64,000 bases of DNA, from assembly GCA_930367215.1 (NCBI GenBank), contig OV884059.1, positions 74,123,393-74,187,392 on the forward strand, in the 5' to 3' direction. This document shows positions 55,341-64,000 of the stretch, piece after piece. The DNA comes from Pollenia angustigena (lineage: Eukaryota; Arthropoda; Insecta; Diptera; Polleniidae). The position numbers and the translations under genes are program-made. Position 1 is the stretch's first letter, and every line of letters begins with the position of its first letter. The notes beneath the pieces are model-generated. The model was given only the letters and a program-made list of their open reading frames with translations, was not told the DNA's origin and made no database searches.

Positions 55341-57434
55341 TCTTTTTTTTTTTTTTTTTTTTAATTAAATTTTGCATACAAAAAAAAGCTGATATAATAT
55401 TGCAGTCAAAAATCGCAAAAAACTGAGAAAAAAATACAAAAAATCGTCGAAAGTAAATTTTGTTTAGTAACTGTTATTTTTTTTTTTAAATAACATAAAA
55501 TGGAGATCATTTATTCAGTTAAAAAAAACTAAAATTAAGCACACAAGTCTTTAAGATCACTTCAGGCACATCGATTTCATTACTATTGTTTTGACCTGCA
55601 TACGTACTATTAGATTTAAGCAGTGTTTAAAAAACTGCAGTCGAAGTTGAAAAGCTGCCTGCCATCTCTTCCACTTTTTCATTTGTCATTGGCCAAAAAA
55701 AAATTTTTTTTTAACTTGTAATTCATTAAATGTTAATAGTCGCTGTCAAACCAAATCAAAAATCGAAACTTTTTAGACAAATTTTCGTTTTTTGTTCGAC
55801 AGGTTTTGGTTTCGACTGCAGTTTTTTATACCTTGGAATTAAAAAGTGACTGAATAATTCACTTAAAATGATAATAAAACAAAAATCATGTGAAAAAAAT
55901 TAGCCAGATTTTTTTTAAACTAGTAATGATACGAAAAAGGACAAACTGTTCAAAAATCTATAAGTATGTATGTATATTAGAGCGACTCACCAAAAAAAGT
56001 GCTCGATGTACCCTCCTAAAAATAAACCTTGGACTTTTTTAAGATGACATTTTAAATATTTCGGCTCCAGCTTTGACCTCTCGTGAGCTGGACCAGTTTG
56101 AAAAAGGGTCTATTTTTATATGTTTTGTTAATTTGTGAATCTGTTCCCTTACCAACATACACAAATTGGGTATCGTAAGAAAGGTTTTTTTAAGGCGCGC
56201 CCAACTGTACAACAATACAATTTGTCCAAGGATGATCATCCATGTCCTTTTTTTTTAAGGATTTTCTGTAAAAATAACTGTTTTTGAATTTTTTGTTCGG
56301 GGTTGTTTGTAATTAAAAAGCGAAATTAACATATTTTATTCTTTAGTCGATTTAATTAAATACGTATCTCAGTTTTTTTTGAAATTCGAGCTAGTTCGCG
56401 TTTTGACAAAAATGCAATGGGGTGGTAACCCTTCGTTTTATATAGGGCAATATGGGTATCAAATTTTTTCTTTTGCCAAGTACATCATCTTTGTATGTAA
56501 ATAATTTAGATTTTTGCAAATTAGATGCATTTTACAAGGTGCTCTGGAATATATATAAATGCAATTTTGTAGTAACTCTAATATGATAGCGAATTTAGTT
56601 TCTAGATCATGTATGGATGAAAATAGGACTAAAGACTCCTGTAATATTTTCAAAATGTGAGATAGGATCTTTTGGGTTTGAGACAACGATGTGTTGTAAA
56701 GTAGAAATAAAATTATCTTTATGAATATGTTTTAAATAAAAGTAATATGCTCTTACAAAAATAAAAAATCTTGTCGAAATTTGTTCTACTTTTTCATTTG
56801 GTTTTGTACTATTTTTGGCCAAATTTTGCATTCTTTTTTGTTTCACTGATCGCAACGCTGAACTAATGTAAACTGGCAATTCGTGCAATTTGACCCATAT
56901 ACACTTTTTCTAGTGCAGTTTTCTTATAGCCTTTAACACTGATCAACATCTTTCCCTAAGAAATACATAGGGCTAAAACATCTTTCCATTCTACATCTTT
57001 CAATTTTTTTATGGTGTTTTCTTTTCTGACAATAATGTTCCATATATGCTACCATTCGTGCGCGTTTTTGTTCTATTCTAAAAATATATGCAAAAATGTG
57101 AGAAGTTGTCGTTTACCTTTCTAAACATGTTGCAACAATAAATGGCAAATTTGTTCCATTTCTTACCCGCAGTTATAACTGAGTGTGAGATAATACCCTT
57201 TTTTGCATCTGCGTAAAGTACTTTTTTATGCAAGCAAGTATATTTTTATTAGGGCTTTTCTTGTGTTTTCGTACAATTTGCGTTATATTGAGATTTTAAG
57301 TTATATTTTGATGGATATAAAAACTTTTTGTTTTTCGTTTGTTTTACTTTTATTTAATAATTATATTTTTTTTGTCGCAAAATTTTTAACAATAGCTGAC
57401 ATTAATTACACTGCTTTACAAATTTTTAATTTGG
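55341..57434. other. No gene seen
   Basis: AT-rich with T-runs. Around 55980-56240 the sequence is slightly less AT-rich (GCGACTCACCAAAAAAAGTG, CAGCTTTGACCTCTCGTGAG) and may be an old mariner-type leader. Frames at 56039-56888 have no domains. Confidence 0.4.
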
Positions 57435-57917
57435 AAAATTACCAAGAACGCCACGTGCCTAGATAAGTTAATTTTGACCTCCTGAACACGAAAAACGCTG
57501 TAATTTTTTTTTTCAAAAGTACAGTTTTTTAGATAACGGTACTTTTGTGTTTTTCGGTGTATGGTCCCACTCAAACCCTTGTGGAGCCCAACCGAAAAGT
57601 CCGATCGAGATAAAAGGTAATTGAATGCCTTTTCCGTCGATATGCTAAAAATGTTTATCTGATAAGAATTGGCTGAGTTATGGCACCTCAAAGTTTAGCA
57701 TATCGACGGAAAGGGCATTCAATTACCTTTCCAACGATATGCCATTTATCTTTTCGGTTGGGCTCCACAAGGGTTTGAGTGGGACCATACACCGAAAAAC
57801 ACAAAAGCACCGTTATCTAAAAAACTGTACTTTTGAAAAAAAAAAAAATTACAGCGTTTTTCGTGTTCAGGAGGTCAAAATTATCTTATCTAGGCACGTG
57901 GCGTTCTTGGTAATTTT
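57435..57917. repeat. 483-bp near-perfect palindrome
   Basis: The left arm (57435-57658) and right arm (57693-57917) are reverse complements with only a few differences, separated by about 35 bases. Shared words include AAAATTACCAAGAACGCC, GACCTCCTGAACACGAAAAA, GGTGTATGGTCCCACTCAAA and CCTTGTGGAGCCCAACCGAA. Two frames (minus 57416-57691, plus 57739-57984) give almost the same peptide only because of the symmetry. It is probably a fold-back element or MITE. Coding is unlikely. Confidence 0.9.
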
Positions 57918-59335
57918 TGGCTGTAAACCAGTGTTATTAAAAATCAGTGCTGTTAACGCTTATTGGAATTGTAAGAAAATTTAATGTTGAAAATTGCTAC
58001 AAGCGTGGTAAATATCGCTTTAAGTACAAACTTTGCATTCAATATTTAACACGCTAAATACACATTAGTGTTGAGTGTAAAACGTAGCTATTATTTTGTT
58101 CCATTGTAAAATGAAAAATGTATCAGTTTGCAAGGGTTCGTGTAACCTAATAAATATATTACACAACTATAATGCATCATTATTTTTTAGAAAAGAAAAC
58201 ACCATTATTGCCATCAATAGAACAATGGCAATACGTTTATTATTGTGGCATCACTAACAAGAAGAAGTTTGTTTTGAAAGCAGGGTTACCATTTGTCAAG
58301 TTTTCTCTTTTATTGCAATGTTTTTTTGTTAAGGATTTTTTATTTTTTTTTAACAAATTGAACTTCAAATACATTTTTGTGTTTTCTTTTGATATTTTGG
58401 CACTTTTGTAAAAAAAAAAACATGTTTATTTTAACCACATTTTTTTTTTTTCAAAAATGGTAACAGTTTTGTTTGATGGTAGATGTTTAGCAGTGTAAAA
58501 AGCCTATTAAGTCGCAATTTTAGGCCCCACAAATTACAGCGGCCGGAAAATGTACGGAAAAGCGTATGTTTTGTCGTGGTGTCGAAGCAGCTTTTGTGAT
58601 TTTGTTATTAAAAGGAAGAAGAAAAAGTGGGAAGGCAAACAAAATACCTAAATGCTACAAAACAAAAGTTTGATTGTATGGACACAAATGCAGTTGTGGG
58701 AAACCGTTTTTTTTTTTTTGCTTTCATAAAGTGACCTTCATCTTTGCAAGTTTAATAACATTATTATCCTTGTCTTGCTTCCTTCCTACCACCCAACTAT
58801 TGATATAATCATCATATTATATAGACACTACGACTAACACTACGTTGTTTGAGTGTCTGGAAGTATCTATTGTTTTTGTTGAAAAAAAAAAAGGAAAACA
58901 AACTCAAAACAAAGCAGTTGTTGTACTCATGCGATACGAACATGCAGTTCATTGTCCTTTTCCTTTGCTGTTTTTTTTTTTAAATTTTGCTCTCTTGATT
59001 TTATTGTCTGGCAAATTATTTGAAGTTGGTTTTGGTTTTCATCTTAAAGTAAAGAAACCTTTTGAAGGTCACCAGTTAATATATTTCTATATACATAATT
59101 TTCTGCTAGTGCTGCTTGTTACACCCCCTTAAAACCATAAAAATACAGAAAAACCCAAAAAAAAAAACTAAGATGTTGTTAAAAATTCAACGAAAATCCT
59201 TTTTCGTTCCTTTTTGGCTGTGTTTTATTGCGCACATAAAATGTTTGTTTGTAAACAAAGACAAGAACAAGGACGTCTAGCGAACAACGAAAAATACAAC
59301 GCAAAATATTGCAAAATTCACATCCTTTGAAAATA
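57918..59335. other. No gene seen
   Basis: AT-rich with homopolymer runs. 58515-58600 is a small GC-richer patch (GGCCCCACAAATTACAGCGG). CAGGGTTACC at 58281 resembles a hAT end, but nothing pairs with it. Frames at 58172-58411 and 58845-59132 are unsupported. Confidence 0.4.
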
Positions 59336-59721
59336 CAGGGTGGCTCAGAATGAGCTATATGTTTAAATCGCTTAAAACTTTTTTGTTTGTGTGATTTTTT
59401 TCTTTATACAGTAAATTATTGGGGAGTTTTTTTTAAGCTTTGAAGAATTGTAGATAGTGACCATTTCCTGCCTCGCACATACGAATTCGTTTTACGATAT
59501 TTCGGATAACTTTTCGCAAAATTTCGGGTGTAGTGGCCATGATTTTATTTCAAATGTCGCTTTTTGTTGTTTTGATACTGTGTTTTATTGTGTAGTTATT
59601 CATATTGAATTCCCCAAGTCTTCTTCCCAAAATGCTAAAATAAAAGCAAAAAAAAAAAAATAATAATAATTAAACAAATGATATAGAATTCAAACCATAT
59701 AGCCCATTCTGAGCCACCCTG
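59336..59721. mobile_element. Mariner-type element, internally deleted (CAGGGTGGCTCAGAATG ends)
   Basis: CAGGGTGGCTCAGAATGAGC follows TA at the left and is mirrored at the right (CATTCTGAGCCACCCTG), with arms of about 26 bases and few mismatches. TG follows the right end where TA is expected. At 386 bp it keeps the last codons of a transposase on the minus strand. Confidence 0.8.
59433..59540 (-). pseudogene. Tc1/mariner transposase C-terminus
   Basis: A 35-codon frame reads MATTPEILRKVIRNIVKRIR, then MCEAGNGHYLQFFKA and a stop. TPEILRxVxxNxxKRIRxC, followed by xxNGxxxxxF, is the usual terminal helix and tail of Tc1/mariner transposases. The catalytic domain has been deleted, so only the coding end and both inverted repeats remain. 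The M is internal to the ancestral protein, not a start. Confidence 0.65.
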
Positions 59722-59736
59722 TGCATACATATTATA

Positions 59737-60606
59737 TCAGGTGATTTTTTAAGAGCTATAGGAAAGTTAAAAAAAAAACACATAAAATTCAGAAAAATGC
59801 ATGAAATCTTTATTTGAATCGATAGTACGATCCATATAATTTAATGTTTGAAGATTATTTCATGCAAATGTTGACCGTGACTGCGCCTCAAATGGTCCAT
59901 CCGCTTAGTCCAATTTTGGCATACTCTTTCCAACATTTCGGCCGGTATCTCATGAATAAATGCTTCAATGTTGTCTTTCAATGCGTCAATTGAAGCGGGC
60001 ATGTGTGTATAGACATTAGCTTTAACATAGCCCCACAAAAAATAGTGTTAAGGCGTTAAATCGCACGATCTAGGCGGCCAATTGACCGGTCCCGAACGTG
60101 AAATAAAATGTTCACCGAACTCGCCTCTCAATAAGTCCATTGTTAAGCGTGCTGTGTGGCATATGGCGCCGTCTTGTTGAAACCACATGTCATGCAAGTC
60201 AAGCTCTTGCATTTTGGGCAAACCATTCACAGTTACGATACGATTCGTATCATCTTTGAAGAAGTACGGTCCAATGATGCCACCAGCCCATAAACCTCAC
60301 CAAACTGTGACTTTCTGGATGCATTGGTAGCTCTTGCAATGCTTCTGGCTGATCTTCACTCCAAATCGACAATTCTGCTTTTTAACGTACCCATTGAGCC
60401 AAAAATGAGCTTCGTCTAAAATGGAAGAAGCGCGCGATGAACTTTCTTAACAGAGCACGCATTTTGATAATAAAATTCAATAATTTGCATTCATGGTTAA
60501 ATTATAGACCAAACTGAAGATGTTTGACAGTGAAACAAAACACGAAACGTGCGTCAGCTGTTTAAACCAGTGTTGCCAAAAAGATAATAGCTAAAAAATC
60601 ACCCGA
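59737..60606. mobile_element. Mariner-family (DD41D-like) transposon, internally deleted
   Basis: The left end TCAGGTGATTTTTTAAGAGC and the mirrored right end TCGGGTGATTTTTTAGCTAT define an 870-bp element, with TA at the left flank. It encodes on the minus strand the catalytic part of a transposase from the first aspartate to the stop. The N-terminal DNA-binding half is missing. It is inserted 16 bases from the element at 59336-59721. Confidence 0.85.
59841..60425 (-). pseudogene. Mariner-type transposase (DD41D-like), catalytic part, inactive
   Basis: Minus strand, in order: ILDEAHFWLNGYVKKQNC (first D intact, codon 60414-60416), GLWAGGIIGPYFF, VTVNG, LHDMWFQQDGAICHTAR (second D intact), GPVNWPPRSCDLTP, a TAA, HYFLWGYVKANVYTHMPAS, IPAEMLERVCQNWTKRMDHL and QHLHEIIFKH. 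In the family the segment after CDLTP is LD or CD; here the leucine codon is TAA and the third catalytic aspartate is histidine (CAC). The spacing from the second D to this site is 41 residues. About a dozen residues after VTVNG are deleted and there is a frameshift before TVW. Confidence 0.9.
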
Positions 60607-60649
60607 TGGAAATGGCTGTCGATGTAAATAAAAAAATGGATGTAATATT

Positions 60650-61362
60650 TATACCCACACCACAATAGTGGAGAGGGTATTATGCATTTGTGCTGATGTG
60701 TGTAACGCCTTAAAATAGTGGTCCTAGAGGCAACTTAAAGTATACCGATCTACTCAGAATCACTTTCTGAGTCGAACTAACGATGTCCGTCCGGCTGGCT
60801 GGCAGGCTGGCTGGCTGGCTGTCCATGTTACCTTGTGCGCAAAGTACAGGTCGCAATTTAAGAGATAATTTGATAAAATTTGGGTCATAGATTCTTATTG
60901 GCACAAGGACCAAGCCTATTGAAAATGGGCCGCATCGTAGGACCACGAGGAAAGATAGGGGAAATTTCTTCCTCTCAGAAACTATCAAACTGATTTTAAT
61001 GAAATTTAAAACATAGATAGATCCATATCTATGTGGACACAAAATGTATACATTTTTAAAAAAATCGGACCACGAGGGGAGATAGGGGCAATTTCTACCT
61101 CTCAAATCGATTTTAATGAAATTTAAAACAGATATTTCCATATCTATAGGGACACATTGGCTTTACAGTTTTTAAAAAATAGGACCACAAGGGGAGACAG
61201 GGGGCAATTTCTGCCTCTCACAAACGTTCAAACCGATTTTCATGAAGTTTATAAACATAGATAAATCCATATTTACATGGGCACATAAGCATGATGTGTT
61301 TTTAAATACTGTGGTGTAGGGTATCATATGGTGGGGCTTGACCGACTATACTTTCTTACTTG
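60650..61362 (+). repeat. TATACCC dispersed repeat, most complete copy
   Basis: It runs from TATACCCACACCACAATAGT through GGAGAGGGTATTATGCATTT, CTAACGATGTCCGTCCGGCT, three GGACCACGAGG/GGACCACAAGG-containing units and GTGGTGTAGGGTATCATATG to GGGCTTGACCGACTATACTT. It contains short GGCT runs (60791-60820). The minus-strand frame at 60710-61141 is a translation of the repeat. Confidence 0.85.
60960..61290 (+). repeat. Tandem units, about 115-120 bp
   Basis: The order GATAGGGG.AATTTC, CCTCTC, CAAACNGATTTTAATGAA, ATAAAACATAGAT and CCATAT recurs three times between 60955 and 61285 with divergence. The same units are in the copy at 7540-7760. Confidence 0.65.
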
Positions 61363-62076
61363 TTTTTTCTGTTTTTTTCGTTTTTGTTTAAGTTTTTACC
61401 CAAAAACATTTAATTTGCGTATATTTTGTGTTTTTCGTCTTGCTTTTCAAAAATATTCGTAACATTTTTTTTCATTCCTTTTAATTCCAAATTTGCTATT
61501 TTTTTATCCTGCTGTTTGAAAATTTTAGGGAACGTTTGGATTTTCGCTAAGGAGTGGCAGCAGTGGTGGTGCAAAAAACAAAACCAAGGAGTGCTTAATT
61601 TTCGTTTCTTTACAAACATTTAAATAAATTTATTTTTCGTCTGCTTTTTTATGACAAAAGTCAAGGTCACATTTATTTTGAATTTTAACTGAAGATTAAG
61701 AACAAAGAATTTGTGTCTTTATTGAAATTGAATCTTAAACAAATTTGTTCAGGTGAGAAAAAAGAAGGTATTTTTTATTTTGTAAATAAATAGAAGAATG
61801 AACAAGTGTTATAGCAAGTAATGTATCGATGTATCTCTCATATGAAAATATATTTAAGTTTTTAAAACTATGGCTTGACACAATTCAATGTTGTAAAAAT
61901 TTCTAAAAACAAGAAAAATAACGAATCAAACGAAATCTAAATCTGTTATTAAAAATGGTCAATTTACCAGAAGCTCGTCCGAATTATCCATTTTTAATCT
62001 CGCATTTATTAAGAAACTTGAAAGTAGCTTTGATTAATGAAACTTGGGTTACATTCGAAGAACAAATTCAATACTA
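61363..62076. other. No gene seen
   Basis: AT-rich sequence. Complementary frames at 61410-61623 on both strands have no domain. Confidence 0.45.
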
Positions 62077-62206
62077 TTAAAATGGTGGCATGTCATAACG
62101 TCCAGTGTCATAGTGTCCATGGACGTTATGACACTCCAAAAAGTGTCATAGTGCCATTAGGTCCATAATTACTAAAGAAGTTAAATACAAAAAAATGATC
62201 TGAATA

Positions 62207-62370
62207 CACGCAGAGAAAAAAATGTTTCATTATGGTCCCAACCAACAAAACTATTTTTAAAGAAACTAATTTAACCATTATATGGTTGTCGGTGACAATG
62301 ATTTGGTTAAATAAAACATAATATGGTTAACATATTTTTTAAAATGGTTTTGCTGCTTTTTCTCTGGGTG
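62207..62370. mobile_element. 164-bp MITE (CACGCAGAGAAAAA ends)
   Basis: CACGCAGAGAAAAAAATG at the left and TTTTTCTCTGGGTG at the right, with TA on both sides. It is nested in the 62083-62881 element. The interior contains ATATGGTTGTCGG and TAATATGGTTAACAT. Confidence 0.65.
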
Positions 62371-62394
62371 TATATATTAAATATATAACAAAAA

Positions 62395-62660
62395 CACTTT
62401 TGGGCGCAAAGATTTTCTCCTCTATGGTATAACAAATACCGGCTTCGCTAACTTAAACGTCTCTGCACAAACGGCCTTCGGCCGGGCGCAAGAATTTTCT
62501 CCTCTATGGTATAACAAACACCGGCTTCGCTAACTAAAGCTGCTCTGCATAGTCGGCTTTCGTTCGGAAACAAGGCAGATTTTAGAAGCTATACTTAGCG
62601 AAGCCGGTATTTGCTATACCATAGAGAAGAAAATCCTTGAGCCTGGCCGAAGGCCGGCTA
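62395..62660. repeat. 82-bp module, two units reversed and one forward
   Basis: TATGGTATAACAAACACCGG, CTTCGCTAACTAAAG and GGCCTTCGGCCGGGCGCAAG occur twice in reverse orientation (62401-62575). A forward copy, TTAGCGAAGCCGGTATTTGC, then CCATAGAGAAGAAAATCC and GGCCGAAGGCCGGCTATG, follows at 62595-62662. The unit is that of the array at 16389-16822. Confidence 0.8.
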
Positions 62661-62902
62661 TGATCCCAAATTTGTTACCATTTTAATATTTTTCATTATA
62701 AGTTAAGTTGTGGACATTATGACACTTTGCAAAGTCTCATAACGTCCGCGGACGCTATGACATTTCTTTGATGGACGTTATGACACTTTCGAAAGTGTCA
62801 TACTGTCCATGGACATTATGACAAAAAAAGTGTCATAACGTCCATGGACACTCTGACACTGGACGTTATGACATGCCACCATTAAAATGGTTGAATTGTG
62901 GG

Positions 62903-63787
62903 CAGCGTTACCATAAAGTTTTAGAAAAAATCTTGTTATCTCAGAAAAAAAACTTGTTTTCGCAAGAAAAAGCTTTTTTTTAAAAAAGCACCAAATTTTT
63001 AAAAGAAAATACCAAATGTATTAGGAACTAATTTTATTTACAGATATAAAAAAATTAAATATAAATTAGCCATTTCTTTTGATTGCTTAAAGTTCCTACA
63101 ATCACTGTTATTTGTTTCAAAAATTCATTTGTTCGTTAAATACCACATAAAGTTGGTATTTCTAATTTGTTTCTAACTCTATTTTCATTTAAATTAATTT
63201 TTGAGGAAATATGCCCTTCATTTGCTGTAGATGTTGGTATCGTCAAAATTGATTAAACTAATTTTCTTACTTTAAATACATTCTCCCAAAAACTCTCAAT
63301 ATTTTGCTCTTTTTATAAATTATGTTCCGACAAATCAAAGTGAATATCACTTACATCTACAACATTTGGGATAATAGTATATAATTGCGCAATGCTTTTT
63401 TGATAACCTTTAATTACATTAAAAGGTTCTAAAACTTCAACTTGTTTAAGGAAGTCGTTATCAAAATCGAACCTTTTTAACAATCCATTGCAAAGTTAAA
63501 CATAAAACTTTAAACAATGAACTCTTAAGTATGTTTCATCATCATCTGATAATGCATATAAAGCTAGTGCTGAAACTACTTCGCACCTTAATAAATATCT
63601 TTGGGATTTTTAAGGAAAGTATTATTGTTTACATCAATTTTTTTAAAACTTCCAAAACTTTCATACTAAAAACTTAAAAAGCTTTATATATTTATAAAAA
63701 ACTTGAAAAAACTTTAAATAAATACAAAATTTTTTAGCATCTCAAAAACTTGCAAAAAAAGGGAAATCTTGACAAATGGCAACGCTG
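62903..63787. mobile_element. hAT-type transposon, 8-bp target duplication ATTGTGGG
   Basis: CAGCGTTACCAT at the left and, mirrored, CAGCGTTGCCAT at the right (11 of 12). ATTGTGGG is duplicated exactly at 62895-62902 and 63788-63795. The 885-bp body carries the C-terminal part of a hAT transposase on the minus strand, and AAAGCACCAAAT-like words lie near the left end. It lies 21 bases from the fold-back element. Confidence 0.9.
63120..63489 (-). pseudogene. hAT transposase, C-terminal region, decayed
   Basis: Minus strand: NGLLKRFDFDNDFLKQVEVL, EPFNVIKGYQKSIAQLYTII, PNVVDVSDIHFDLSEHNL, a stop, QNIESFWENVFKVRKLV, a stop; then a second stretch TIPTSTANEGHISSKINLNE followed by NRVRNKLEIPTLCGI. 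RFDFD..., then (E)SFW, then HSNAxxERxFSxxNLxKxxxRNxLxxxTL is the order in one hAT branch. The HSNA/ER signature is degraded here (STANEGHIS). Two stops and a frame break show that it is dead. The N-terminal zinc finger and catalytic core are absent. Confidence 0.75.
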
Positions 63788-63835
63788 ATTGTGGGTAACA
63801 AAATTGTTTTCGTTCAATTAACTTATTTAAACCAA

Positions 63836-63912
63836 GGCGAATTCATATAGGTGTCGGCATCAAAAAGAGCGAGACAGTTATGCAAGCTGTTTTTTTTTTT
63901 TTTTTTTTTTTG
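63836..63912 (+). repeat. AAGGCGAATTC-type end followed by T-run
   Basis: CAAGGCGAATTCATATAGGT, then GTCGGCATCAAAAAGAGCG, resembles the ends at 3778 and 46508 only in the first dozen bases. A run of 22 T follows at 63891-63912. Confidence 0.45.
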
Positions 63913-63956
63913 TATGTAGGTTAAACAAATTGTTTTTCTCGTAAATATGTTGTATT

Positions 63957-64000
63957 TATACCCACACCACAATAGTGGAGAGGGTATTATGCATTTGTGC
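63957..64000 (+). repeat. Start of another TATACCC repeat, cut by the window edge
   Basis: TATACCCACACCACAATAGT and GGAGAGGGTATTATGCATTT are identical to the start of the copy at 60650. Confidence 0.85.

Larger units (their letters stand above)
62083..62881. mobile_element. Fold-back element (TGGTGGCATGTCATAACG ends) with 82-bp module
   Basis: TGGTGGCATGTCATAACGTC at the left is mirrored at the right over about 50 bases. The subterminal region reiterates GTCCATGGACGTTATGACAC and its complement many times. TTAAAA (within a perfect 10-base ATTAAAATGG direct repeat) flanks both sides. Inside are a small MITE (62207-62370) and units of the 82-bp module also found at 16389-16822. No transposase. 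Confidence 0.8.

Noticed and set aside
57416..57984. Two homologous small proteins encoded on opposite strands
   Set aside because: The identity of the peptides follows directly from the palindrome. There is no independent evidence of coding.
60710..61141. 143-residue minus-strand protein
   Set aside because: It is a translation of the TATACCC repeat. The peptide itself is internally repetitive because of the tandem units.

Overview
The window is AT-rich eukaryotic DNA that I read as intergenic or intronic sequence from a fly (Diptera, possibly a calyptrate). The basis is the kind of transposons present: hAT, mariner and pogo relics, PIF/Harbinger-like MITEs, a jockey/I-type non-LTR retrotransposon, and dispersed repeats that begin with TATACCC and carry phrases such as CGATGTCCGTCCG. 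The species is an inference. I found no convincing intact host protein gene, tRNA, rRNA or CRISPR array. Almost every open reading frame is short and explained by chance, by a palindrome, or by a decayed transposase.

Layout. 1-5.1 kb: inverted-repeat elements, two of them nested. 5.9-7.86 kb: a four-level nest (TATACCC repeat, then a CAGCGGG element, then an AAGGG element, then a GGCCCG MITE). 8.7-11.7 kb: two hAT-type insertions with exact 8-bp target duplications. 11.9-12.2 kb: a rearranged mariner relic. 13.6-14.7 kb: three short DNA elements. 15.8-17.7 kb: a decayed mariner transposase interrupted by an element with an 82-bp tandem repeat. 17.7-20.8 kb: tandem duplication, an inverted-repeat element with a tRNA-like segment, and a MITE. 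21-27 kb: dispersed repeats, a CCCAGC-terminated element and a GC-richer coding relic. 29.3-32.7 kb: a Helitron-like repeat, a hAT carrying a pogo-type helix-turn-helix relic, and a further inverted-repeat element. 33-43 kb: MITEs, a hAT with a C-terminal dimerisation remnant, a candidate exon or promoter near 39.2 kb, and the 5' part of a non-LTR element. 44.5-45.4 kb: the 3' end of a non-LTR element with an RNase H domain. 46.9-51.0 kb: a probable hAT loaded with fold-back and Helitron-like insertions. 51.6-57.9 kb: dispersed repeats, MITEs and a 483-bp near-perfect palindrome. 59.3-60.6 kb: two mariner-type elements. 60.65-64 kb: a dispersed repeat, a fold-back element, another hAT, and the start of a further TATACCC repeat.

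No operon or host pathway is encoded. What can be read is a history of insertion: short target duplications and nesting give the relative order of arrival. Several elements have intact ends but dead transposase, so they were probably moved in trans by intact relatives elsewhere. I did not find a coherent new multi-gene system. The most unusual items are the shared 82-bp tandem module, the hAT ends with element-specific short motif clusters, the tRNA-like insert, the large palindrome and the isolated coding-like block at 39.2 kb.
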